NCBI GenBank assembly: GCA_965656195.1
Contig: CBFHJL010000034.1
Coordinates: forward strand, 1 to 27,859
Reading direction: 5' to 3'
Origin: Brumimicrobium sp965656195
Lineage (GTDB): Bacteria; Bacteroidota; Bacteroidia; Flavobacteriales_D; Crocinitomicaceae
DNA length: 27,859 nt
This document shows, piece by piece, positions 1 to 8,822 of this stretch (the stretch's first letter is position 1; each line of letters begins with the position of its first letter). The notes below the pieces were generated by a model that was given only the letters and a program-made list of their open reading frames with translations, was not told where the DNA came from and did not search any database. Both the position numbers and the translations under genes were made by a program.

Positions 1-74
1 AAAAGCTAACCATATTGTATTTTATACCGTAATTAACTTACTATTCACTCACTTTTGATACAGAATTTGAACTT

Positions 75-3000
75 ATGAGATTTATACAACTATTACTGGC
101 ACTACTATTAAATAGTTATTTTGTAACTACTGGCTTTACTCAACTAACTTGCTTTTCTTCGGCAAATGATAATGTTTTTGAAGGTATTGGTAACAGCCGA
201 TGCGTAACAAAAGGAGATTTTGATAACGATGGAGATCTAGATGTTGTTATGGGTAACTATACAGGTACTCCTAATCCAACAATTTCACGATTATATTTTA
301 TTAATAATGTTGGTTCGGCTTCTTTTAGCGCTCCAGTCGCTTTGTCGAGTGGTTCACAGCCATTGGACGTTCAGTCTGCGGATTTAGATAATGATGGTAA
401 TCTTGATCTCGTTGTTGTTAATTTTAATTTGACACGAATGGCCGTTATGCTAGGTAATGGTGATGGGACGTTTCAAGCTCCTGTTGGATATACATCAGAC
501 TTCGGGCCGAATAAAATTACATTAGAAGACTTTGATGGAGATGGTTTCATAGATGTTGCTATCTCAACAAACGCCAACACGGTAAATGTATTTTTGAATG
601 ATAATGGTTCTCCTGGAACATTTCTAGCTTTTACATCTTTTACAATGAATGGAGGATCTAATCCATCTGGAATTTATTCTGCCGACCTAGATAATGATGG
701 TAATATCGATATTGTAACAGCAAATAGTGGAACAGGTAATGCAAGTGTTTTAATAGGAGATGGTACAGGCTCCTTTTCTGCTCCTACAGATTATCTAACT
801 GGAGTGGGATGTAGTTCTGTGGTATTAGGTGATATGAATAACGATACTAACCTCGATATAATAACTAGTAACGAAGATGTGGATGAAATCTCAATATTAC
901 TAAACGACGGAACGGGAGCTTTCCTTCCAACAACGAATTATGCAACAGGATCTGGTCCAATTGCTCTCATGGTGGATGATTTTGACAATAATTTAAATCT
1001 AGACGTTGTTACTGTGAATACTCAAGATAATACATTATCTATATTAACTGGTAATGGAGATGGAACGGTACAACCTCAAAATATTGTTGGAGCTATTAAT
1101 TCTCCAAGGAATTTGATTACAGGTGATTTCAATAATGATACCTTTTCTGATATTATAATTTCCTGTTTAATCGGTCAGGTTATGCCTGTATATCTAGGAG
1201 ATGGGACAGCTTCATTTAATTCAGGAGGTAACTCTTTTGGGGTGGGTAACGCACCTGTAGCTCTCTATAGTGCAGACTTTAATACAGATGGTTTCATAGA
1301 CTTTGTTGCGGTTAACAGCATAGATAATAACGCAACTGTGCACAATGGAGATGGATCAGGAACTAGTTTTACTTTGAATTCAACATTAATCACAGGTACA
1401 GATCCTTCATCAGTGATTGGAGCTGACTTAGATAATAATGGATTTGAAGACCTTATAGTTGCTAATTATGCTGATAATAATGTTTCAGTTTTCATGAATA
1501 CAGCTGGAACTTTTGGGGTATCAACTAGTTTTAATGCAAATGCAACTCCAATTGAATTAAGGTCGGGTGATATCAACTTTGATGGTAATCCTGATGTCAT
1601 TGTGTTAAATGAGAATAACGAATTTTCTGTTCTTATCGGGAACGGAGCAGGTGGCTTTGCCGCTCCTGTTTCCTATGCCACAGGAAACACTCCACTTGGA
1701 ATTGATGTAGCAGATATAAATGGTGATAATTTTGATGATGTAGTAGTTGCAAATAGTGCAGATGATAATATTAGTATTTATACGAATGACGGAACTGGAC
1801 TTTTTGGGGTTCCGGCAAATAGAAGTGCAGGAAATGGCCCGAATTCAGTCACTTTTGGTGATTTAGGTAGTGATGGTGCTCCTGAAATTGTAACAACCAA
1901 TCAACTTGGTAATAACATCACAGTGCACACGAATAATGGTACAGGGTTGTTTGGATTTTTCTCTACAAATTATACTTCCAATGATACGGGGCCATTAAGT
2001 GCAGTAATTGACGATTTTGATGGTGATGGTAATAATGATGTTGCAGTTGCTAATTTGGTTTCAATCGCATCAACTGGTAATGTTGCAATTTTCGTAGGTG
2101 ATGGTGCAAATGCTTTGACTTTTGATCAATCATACTCTGTTGGTATGGATCCAAGAGAAGTCATTACGGATGACTTTAATAATGATGGACTTCCAGACTT
2201 AGCTACAGTCAACTTAGTTAGCGAAACGGTAACTGTTCTTCTAAATACAGGAGGATCTCCTACAATAACGGCTCTAGGCTCGACCACCTTATGTAACGGA
2301 GGGAGTGTTGTTTTACAGTCAACTCCTGCATCTAATTACTTATGGTCTAATGGTGAGACAACTCAATCAATTACGGTTTCATCTGCTGGTACTTATGATG
2401 TTTCGACTAGCAGTGGAATTGGTGGATGGTGTTCTTCTCTATCAAATCAAATTACTGTAACAGTCGACGCCGGACCTGTTCTGAGTTTCACAGGTGATAC
2501 AGATATATGTGTTGGAGAGTCAACAACTTTGACTGTTTCAGGTGCAACAACCTATACTTGGTCGAACAGCCTTGGTACTGGTGATACAAAGACAGTGTCT
2601 CCAGGATCGACTACCACATATACTGTAGTTGGGGATGATGGTTCAGCTTGTACGGGTGAGGTTGATATAACTGTAACTGTAAACCCATTGCCAGATGCGA
2701 CCTTCTCAGGCTTAAGTGCTCAGTACTGCGAGACTACTAGTGCTGCAACGTTGATACCTGTAATTGCGGGTGGTACATTTTCCGGTCCGGGTATCAGTTC
2801 TGATCAATTTGACCCAGCTTCAGCAGGTGTCGGTACACATGTTATACAGTATAGCATTACTGATGCTAACTCATGTTCTAATTCATCTACTCAGAGTGTT
2901 GACGTTTTATCATCAGTAATTGATTCAGACTTTACAGGATATAGTCTTGAATACTGTATTGATGAAGCATCCTCAACACTTGTTCCAAATCAATCGGGAG

Positions 3001-6000
3001 GTACTTTTTCAGGAACAGGTGTTACGGGTAATGTATTTAACCCATCAGTTGCAGGTATAGGAGTCCATGCAATTACCCATGAGATAACCAGCGGAGGATG
3101 TACAGGTTCTACTACTTACTCTGTAGAAGTATTTGATTTACCAGATGCAACATTTACAGGTTTGAATGCATCTTACTGTTTAAACGATGGATCATCTGCT
3201 TTAACACCTGCTCAAGCCGGAGGAACATTTAGTGGCCCTGGTATTTCTGGAAATGATTTTGATCCAGCTACGGCTGGAGTTGGTGTGCATTCAATAACTT
3301 ATTCAATTACTGATGGTAATGGGTGTGTTAACTCATCGAATCAAACAGTTGAGGTTTTCTCATTGCCAGACGCTTCTTTCTCTGGATTGAACTTAACGTA
3401 TTGTGTTGATGCTGGAACATCTCTTATTTCGCCAACTCAGGGTGGAGGAACACTCAGTGGACCAGGAATTTCAGGCAGTAGTTTTGATCCATCAATAGCT
3501 GGAGTTGGAACACATACGATAACCTACTCTTTAATAAATGGAAATGGATGTGTAAATACTTCGAGTCAAATTGTAAATGTAGTTCCTTTACCAGATGCAA
3601 CTTTTACAGGTTTAAATGCAACATATTGTGCTAATGGAGCATCTGCAACACTTACACCGACGCAATCAGGAGGATCGTTCAGCGGTACAGGTATAACTGG
3701 AAATGTTTTTGATCCTTTAGCTGCTGGAGTGGGTACCTATACTATTACATACTCGATTACTGATGGTAATGGATGTGTAAATTCTTCGAATCAAACAGTA
3801 GAAGTATTCCCTTTGCCGGATGCTGATTTTACCGGTTTAGCAGCAGATTATTGTGTTGATGCTGGTGTTGTCACGTTGACTCCGAATCAATCAGGAGGTA
3901 CGTTTGGTGGTCCTGGAACAGTTGGAAGTGACTTTGATCCAAATATCGCGGGAGTAGGTATTCATTCAATTACTTATACAATCACAGATGGGAATGGATG
4001 CTCTAATTCGAGTGCACAGTCAGTTGAAGTATTTGCTTTACCAGATGCAAGTTTTACTGGTCTAGATCCGAATTATTGTATTAATGCATCTGTAAGTACG
4101 TTAACTCCAGCGCTTGCAGGAGGTGTGTTTAGTGGAGTAGGAATATCAGGTGATGACTTTGATCCTGCAGCTGCAGGAGTAGGAACTCATATCCTAAATT
4201 ATTCTATAACTGATGGGAATGGATGTGTTAATTCATCGAATCAAACAGTCGTTGTGGATGATCAATTTCCAGATGCTACTTTTACCGGTTTAGATTCAGA
4301 ATACTGTCTTAATGATGGGATAGTATCTCCAATTCCAGCATTAGGAGGAGGATCATTTAGTGGACCAGGTATATCAAGTAATGATTTTGATCCTGCTGCA
4401 GCTGGAGTTGGTGTTCATTCCATAGATTATACAGTCACAGATATTAATGCATGTACTAGTTCTTCGAGTCAGTCAGTAGAGGTATTGGGCTTGCCAGATG
4501 CCTCTTTTTCTGGATTGAACCCTACTTATTGTATTGATGCTGCAACAGTAACACTTGCACCAACCCAAACAGGAGGTTCATTCAGCGGAGCAGGAGTTAC
4601 CGGAAATGACTTTGATCCCGCTATTGCTGGTATAGGAATCCACACAATTACATACTCTTTGACGAATGGAAATGCTTGTACAAATACTACTAATCAAACG
4701 GTGGAGGTAGTTGCTTTACCGGACGCTTCTTTTGCTGGATTGAATGCGACATATTGTGCAGACGCAGCAACGGTATTATTAACAGCAACTCAATCGGGAG
4801 GTACGTTCAGTGGTCCGGGAATGACGGGAAGTGATTTTGATCCTAATGCTGCCGGCATAGGAGTTCATACAATAACTTATTCTATTGTTGATGGGAATGG
4901 TTGTTTGAATACATCGACTCAATCAGTTGAAGTGCTGAGTGCCCCTATAGCTGGTTTTACCGGATTAGCTGCGACATATTGTTTGAATGAGGCAAGTGTA
5001 CCATTGACTCCAAGTCAAGCTGGAGGAACTTTTGGTGGTCCTGGTATTACAGGCAGTGATTTCGACCCTTCAGCTGCTGGAGTAGGAGTTCACACAGTTA
5101 CTTATAATATTACAGATGGAAGTGGTTGTTCTAATACAAGTAGTCAAGTTGTAGAGGTTTATGACTTACCTGATGCAACTTTTACAGGATTGGCTTTGGT
5201 CTACTGTATAGACGGTGGTTCAGTAAGTTTAACACCCTCTCAGACAGGAGGTACTTTTAATGGCCCGGGTATAACAGGTAATACATTTGATCCAAATGCT
5301 GCAGGTGTTGGTTCACATACTATTACTTATTCCTTAACTAATGGAAATGGTTGTTCATCTACTACTAGCCAAATAGTAGATGTTGATGATCAACTTCCAG
5401 ATGCTGCTTTTAGTGGTTTAGCTACAGTATATTGTGAGGATATACCAGCGGTTACATTAGTTCCAAATCAATCGGGAGGTACTTTTTCAGGTCCTGGTAT
5501 AACAGGAAATAGTTTCGATCCAATTGTAGCTGGTGTTGGTAATCACATGATTACGTATTCCATAACGGGTTTAAACACTTGTATAAACTCTACTAGTCAG
5601 ACTGTCGAGGTTATTGACTCTGTAGACCCAAACTTTTCAGGACTGGCAATAGAGTACTGTTTGAACGATGCTTCATCAACTTTAATACCAGTGGAGACCG
5701 GTGGTACTTTCTCAGGCCCAGGAACAGTATTGAATTCTAATGTTTTCAATCCTTCATTAGCAGGTGTTGGATCGCATACTATAACATATACTCAAACAAA
5801 CTCGAATGGATGTATCAGTAGTTCAAGTCAAGTAGTAGAAGTTTATGATGTTTTAGATGCTTCATTTACTGGTTTAGATCTTACGTACTGTATTGAAGGA
5901 GATGAGGTTACTTTGATTCCTGCTGTTTCCGGTGGATCGTTTACTGGGAATACATCAGCAGATTTATTTGATCCAGCACTGGCAACATTAGGAGTAAATA

Positions 6001-6542
6001 CCATTACTTATACAATCACGACAGCTCAAGGATGTAGTTCGACAACTTCTCAAACTACTGAAGTGTATGATCTTCCAACGAGTACATTTGTAAGGAATGG
6101 TCTAACCTTAACAGCTGATGCTTCCGGTCCAGATATATCTTTTGAATGGTATTCGTGTTCTGGTGATTCTGTAATTCCAGGAGAAAATAATCAAATATTA
6201 GAAGTTACTGAGAATGGATCATATGCCCTTATCATTAGTAATTCTGGTTGTACTGATACTTCAGAGTGTGAGGTTATTAATGATGTAAGCTTGAGTTCTG
6301 AGAAAAAATCTTCAGTTGTAATCTATCCGAATCCAAATAATGGAATGTTTACGATTGATTTAGAGATTGATTCTGAAATAAAAGTTTATGATGCAATTGG
6401 TAAATTGATTCATTCGAAAACATTGAAAGTTGGTGCAAACGTATTAGATTTGAGGAATATAGTTGAAACTGGAGTTTACATTATCGAAATTTCAGATAAA
6501 ACGGGGAATAAGAGTATTCATAATTTAGTAATAAGACAGTAA
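75..6542 (+). CDS. Giant secreted repeat protein (FG-GAP/VCBS, Ig-like, 15 tandem domains, T9SS type A sorting domain)
   Basis: A 2155-aa protein, probably exported by the Sec system and then across the outer membrane by T9SS to the cell surface or medium. Residues 1-23 form a signal peptide ending FTQ. Residues about 48-722 hold 14 DxDxDG-type calcium-loop motifs (for example DFDNDGDLDVV at 48), typical of FG-GAP/VCBS beta-propeller repeats. Residues about 735-870 look like two Ig/PKD-like domains. Residues 872-1999 are 15 tandem ~75-aa domains. The C-terminus from about 2079 begins VVIYPNPNNG and is a type A T9SS sorting domain. The family suggests a surface adhesin or glycan/protein-binding filament; the actual ligand is unknown. 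It is first in a run of four closely spaced genes. ATG at 75 is chosen because the signal peptide begins there. Confidence 0.93.
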   Translation: MRFIQLLLALLLNSYFVTTGFTQLTCFSSANDNVFEGIGNSRCVTKGDFDNDGDLDVVMGNYTGTPNPTISRLYFINNVGSASFSAPVALSSGSQPLDVQSADLDNDGNLDLVVVNFNLTRMAVMLGNGDGTFQAPVGYTSDFGPNKITLEDFDGDGFIDVAISTNANTVNVFLNDNGSPGTFLAFTSFTMNGGSNPSGIYSADLDNDGNIDIVTANSGTGNASVLIGDGTGSFSAPTDYLTGVGCSSVVLGDMNNDTNLDIITSNEDVDEISILLNDGTGAFLPTTNYATGSGPIALMVDDFDNNLNLDVVTVNTQDNTLSILTGNGDGTVQPQNIVGAINSPRNLITGDFNNDTFSDIIISCLIGQVMPVYLGDGTASFNSGGNSFGVGNAPVALYSADFNTDGFIDFVAVNSIDNNATVHNGDGSGTSFTLNSTLITGTDPSSVIGADLDNNGFEDLIVANYADNNVSVFMNTAGTFGVSTSFNANATPIELRSGDINFDGNPDVIVLNENNEFSVLIGNGAGGFAAPVSYATGNTPLGIDVADINGDNFDDVVVANSADDNISIYTNDGTGLFGVPANRSAGNGPNSVTFGDLGSDGAPEIVTTNQLGNNITVHTNNGTGLFGFFSTNYTSNDTGPLSAVIDDFDGDGNNDVAVANLVSIASTGNVAIFVGDGANALTFDQSYSVGMDPREVITDDFNNDGLPDLATVNLVSETVTVLLNTGGSPTITALGSTTLCNGGSVVLQSTPASNYLWSNGETTQSITVSSAGTYDVSTSSGIGGWCSSLSNQITVTVDAGPVLSFTGDTDICVGESTTLTVSGATTYTWSNSLGTGDTKTVSPGSTTTYTVVGDDGSACTGEVDITVTVNPLPDATFSGLSAQYCETTSAATLIPVIAGGTFSGPGISSDQFDPASAGVGTHVIQYSITDANSCSNSSTQSVDVLSSVIDSDFTGYSLEYCIDEASSTLVPNQSGGTFSGTGVTGNVFNPSVAGIGVHAITHEITSGGCTGSTTYSVEVFDLPDATFTGLNASYCLNDGSSALTPAQAGGTFSGPGISGNDFDPATAGVGVHSITYSITDGNGCVNSSNQTVEVFSLPDASFSGLNLTYCVDAGTSLISPTQGGGTLSGPGISGSSFDPSIAGVGTHTITYSLINGNGCVNTSSQIVNVVPLPDATFTGLNATYCANGASATLTPTQSGGSFSGTGITGNVFDPLAAGVGTYTITYSITDGNGCVNSSNQTVEVFPLPDADFTGLAADYCVDAGVVTLTPNQSGGTFGGPGTVGSDFDPNIAGVGIHSITYTITDGNGCSNSSAQSVEVFALPDASFTGLDPNYCINASVSTLTPALAGGVFSGVGISGDDFDPAAAGVGTHILNYSITDGNGCVNSSNQTVVVDDQFPDATFTGLDSEYCLNDGIVSPIPALGGGSFSGPGISSNDFDPAAAGVGVHSIDYTVTDINACTSSSSQSVEVLGLPDASFSGLNPTYCIDAATVTLAPTQTGGSFSGAGVTGNDFDPAIAGIGIHTITYSLTNGNACTNTTNQTVEVVALPDASFAGLNATYCADAATVLLTATQSGGTFSGPGMTGSDFDPNAAGIGVHTITYSIVDGNGCLNTSTQSVEVLSAPIAGFTGLAATYCLNEASVPLTPSQAGGTFGGPGITGSDFDPSAAGVGVHTVTYNITDGSGCSNTSSQVVEVYDLPDATFTGLALVYCIDGGSVSLTPSQTGGTFNGPGITGNTFDPNAAGVGSHTITYSLTNGNGCSSTTSQIVDVDDQLPDAAFSGLATVYCEDIPAVTLVPNQSGGTFSGPGITGNSFDPIVAGVGNHMITYSITGLNTCINSTSQTVEVIDSVDPNFSGLAIEYCLNDASSTLIPVETGGTFSGPGTVLNSNVFNPSLAGVGSHTITYTQTNSNGCISSSSQVVEVYDVLDASFTGLDLTYCIEGDEVTLIPAVSGGSFTGNTSADLFDPALATLGVNTITYTITTAQGCSSTTSQTTEVYDLPTSTFVRNGLTLTADASGPDISFEWYSCSGDSVIPGENNQILEVTENGSYALIISNSGCTDTSECEVINDVSLSSEKKSSVVIYPNPNNGMFTIDLEIDSEIKVYDAIGKLIHSKTLKVGANVLDLRNIVETGVYIIEISDKTGNKSIHNLVIRQ
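216..2250 (+). repeat. FG-GAP/VCBS-like calcium-loop region, 14 motifs
   Basis: Within the giant protein, aspartate-rich loops of the form D-x-(D/N)-x-D/N-G-x-x-D-hydrophobic recur about every 45-55 residues (DFDNDGDLDVV, DLDNDGNLDLV, DFDGDGFIDVA and others). Each precedes a short strand and a LLNDGTG/FGNGDGT-like turn. Several copies are degenerate (DFDNNLNLDVV, DLGSDGAPEIV). This is the pattern of integrin-like beta-propellers that bind calcium; how many propellers the 14 motifs make is not resolvable by eye. Confidence 0.85.
2688..6071 (+). repeat. 15 tandem ~225-bp in-frame repeats (75-aa domains)
   Basis: Protein repeats begin with a consensus close to LPDATFTGLNATYC, continue with GGTFSGPGITGNDFDP and AGVGTHTITYSITDGNGC, and end with SSQTVEV. 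I count 15 units over 1128 residues (mean 75.2). Units 3-6 and 8-11 are exactly 225 bp; units 7 and 12 are 228 bp because of an extra residue in a DDQ linker. Every unit keeps two cysteines, one in the YC motif and one in the (G/A/S/T)C motif about 50 residues later, suggesting one disulfide per beta-sandwich domain. Units 1-2 and 13-15 are the most divergent. Confidence 0.92.
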
Positions 6543-6599
6543 AAGGAAATCGTAAGACTTACGAAGCGAAAAATGTGATGTGAAGGTAAAGACTTGTTT

Positions 6600-8822
6600 A
6601 TGAATTTAAAGGATTACATAAAAGTATTAGTGGTTGCAGTTTTTTTAACTGTTGCTCATTCGAGATCCGTTGCTCAAGATCTAGGTATTACCGCTTCTAT
6701 TTCCCCTAATAGTGGGTGTGACCTGACGACAACAGAACAGATTTCTGTAGTTATATTAAATAATAGTAATACGCTTCCAGCGTTTGGAGGAACGTATACT
6801 TTGAGTTATTTGATTGACGGAACAGGACTTGTTCAGGAAAGTCCTGGAGCACCAATAAATCCAAATGCTACGTCAAACTTTACATTTACTCAAGATGCTG
6901 ACTTGTCAGCATGTGGATCTCATGAAATAAAGGTCTGGATAGATCTTCCTAGTGATGGGAATCAAGTCAATGATACCATTACTTGGACGGTTCAAAATGA
7001 CTGTACAGTCATCCCTGGTAACATTATTACTGATATGCTTGTTTGTGAAGGTAGTTCAGATACTTTGGTTTTAGATAATTGGGTCAATGGGTCAATAATC
7101 GACTGGGAATTTTCCACGGATAATGGTACAACCTGGAATGGTTTAGGCGTCACGGATACATTTTATATTTTTAATAATATTACAGTAGAAACCCAGTATC
7201 AAGTGCTCATAGATGGTGGGTTCTGTCCAAACGATATGTCAACAACAGCCACTGTTTCAATTCAAAGTAATCCTATTGCTGGTACTCTGGATGCTCCAGA
7301 CTCACTGTGCATCAGTAATGCTTCGGGTTCAATAGATGTTATAGGAAACTCATCTGGTGTTCTGGATTGGGAATTTAGTACAGACAATGGAGCAACTTGG
7401 TCCATGGTGGGTAACACCAATACGACAGAAAACTTTGTGAATCTAACACAAACTACTTGGTATAGGTCTTTAATTGATGGAGGAGTCTGTCCAGATGTGT
7501 ACACGGATACAGCGATCATTTATATTGAGGAAATCACTGACCCTGGTTTACTTGAGACGGATACATTGATTTGTGAAGGTCAAAGTGTCAATTTACAATT
7601 GTTGAATAATTTTGGAGCTATATTGGACTGGGAAAGCTCATTAGATGCAACCAACTGGAACACTTTGAATACGACCACTCCGCTTTATAATACTGGATCA
7701 TTGATAGACCCTACATATTTCCGTGTGATTAGTAAAAACGGTATATGTCCTAAAGATTCTTCAAACTCAGTTTTTGTAGACGTACAAGAGGAAGTTACTC
7801 CTGGTACTATAGACGGCGCAATATCTACGTGTGCCTCGAATGCAACAGGTGTATTAGAGCTCTTGGGTGCATCTTCAACAGTTTTGCAATGGGAGCAATC
7901 GACAAATGATGGTATAACTTGGACTCCAATAGTCAATGCTACTACAACAGAGGCTTATAATAACTTAAGTCAGACTACATGGTATAGAGTACTTGTTGAT
8001 GGTGGTGTTTGTGATGATGCATACTCAGATACTGCAATCGTAGCTGTGGATCCACTTTCGGAATCAGGTGTCTTAACACCAGATACATCAGTTTGTGAGG
8101 GAGATATTGTTGATTTAACCTTAGCAGGATTTGTTGGCGATGTTCAATACTGGCTTGAGTCAATTGATGGGGGGGTAACATGGACAACCGTAAACGAAAC
8201 AACATCCACACTTACAACGAACCCCATGAATACGGAAACAAATTACCAAGCCGTTGTTCAGAGTGGTATTTGTCAACCTGACTCTTCGAATATTATAACG
8301 ATAAGTATTCTTCCTTTGCCGGCAGTAGATGCAGGAGTAGATGTTACAATTATGGAGGGTGATACGACAACACTTTCTGGAAGCGGAGGTGTAACAGGGA
8401 TATGGTTTCCAGGAAGTTCTCTTTCTGATTCTACTATTCAAACGCCAGATGCCTACCCGATTTCTACCACTAATTATGTGTATACAGTTATAGGATCGAA
8501 TACTTGTCTGAACTCTGATGACGTAACTGTATTTGTTGAACCTCCATTTCCACCATTCAGCATAAAGAATACGATTACAGCAAATAATGATGGTTACAAT
8601 GATAATTGGATTATAGAGGGTATAGAAGCCTTTCCATCTACTTTTGTTGCAGTTTATAATATTTACGGCAAGGAGGTTTATTCAAATGGTAATTATCAAA
8701 ATGATTGGAATGGTACTGTAAATGGGAACATGCTTCCAAACGGAACTTATATGTATATTGTTATTCCTGGTGGAACTGATAATGAGATTAAGGGGAACTT
8801 AACGATCATGGGAAATGAATAA
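6600..8822 (+). CDS. Ig-repeat surface protein with CHU_C (T9SS type B) sorting domain
   Basis: A 740-aa exported protein. An in-frame TTG at 6594 would add two residues, but ATG at 6600 begins directly with a signal peptide (MNLKDYIKVLVVAVFLTVAH, cleavage near SVAQ). Residues about 25-137 resemble a CARDB-like domain (NDTITWTV near its end). Residues 140 to about 572 hold five Ig-like units of 84-88 aa, each with a WEFSTDNG-like and a YR.LIDGG.C-like motif. Residues about 653-740 match the gliding motility-associated C-terminal domain (ITANNDGYNDNW, VYNIYGKEVY, WNGTVNG, LPNGTYMYIV), which is the T9SS type B signal. Its stop overlaps the start of the PorP/SprF gene, the usual partner of type B cargo. 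Role: probable surface adhesin; ligand unknown. Confidence 0.9.
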   Translation: MNLKDYIKVLVVAVFLTVAHSRSVAQDLGITASISPNSGCDLTTTEQISVVILNNSNTLPAFGGTYTLSYLIDGTGLVQESPGAPINPNATSNFTFTQDADLSACGSHEIKVWIDLPSDGNQVNDTITWTVQNDCTVIPGNIITDMLVCEGSSDTLVLDNWVNGSIIDWEFSTDNGTTWNGLGVTDTFYIFNNITVETQYQVLIDGGFCPNDMSTTATVSIQSNPIAGTLDAPDSLCISNASGSIDVIGNSSGVLDWEFSTDNGATWSMVGNTNTTENFVNLTQTTWYRSLIDGGVCPDVYTDTAIIYIEEITDPGLLETDTLICEGQSVNLQLLNNFGAILDWESSLDATNWNTLNTTTPLYNTGSLIDPTYFRVISKNGICPKDSSNSVFVDVQEEVTPGTIDGAISTCASNATGVLELLGASSTVLQWEQSTNDGITWTPIVNATTTEAYNNLSQTTWYRVLVDGGVCDDAYSDTAIVAVDPLSESGVLTPDTSVCEGDIVDLTLAGFVGDVQYWLESIDGGVTWTTVNETTSTLTTNPMNTETNYQAVVQSGICQPDSSNIITISILPLPAVDAGVDVTIMEGDTTTLSGSGGVTGIWFPGSSLSDSTIQTPDAYPISTTNYVYTVIGSNTCLNSDDVTVFVEPPFPPFSIKNTITANNDGYNDNWIIEGIEAFPSTFVAVYNIYGKEVYSNGNYQNDWNGTVNGNMLPNGTYMYIVIPGGTDNEIKGNLTIMGNE

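Noticed and set aside
2688..6071. Regular ~225-bp repeats that might suggest a CRISPR or satellite array
   Set aside because: The repeats are in frame, differ mainly at synonymous and loop positions, and encode conserved domains; units are far too long for CRISPR.
6551..6563. Short palindrome CGTAAG-A-CTTACG between the first two genes
   Set aside because: A one-base centre gives no stable RNA hairpin and there is no T tract; 6-bp palindromes are common by chance.
7262..8441. Several minus-strand open frames of 78-93 codons inside the Ig-repeat gene
   Set aside because: They are antisense shadows of the coding frame, with low-complexity Ser/His-rich translations and no start context.
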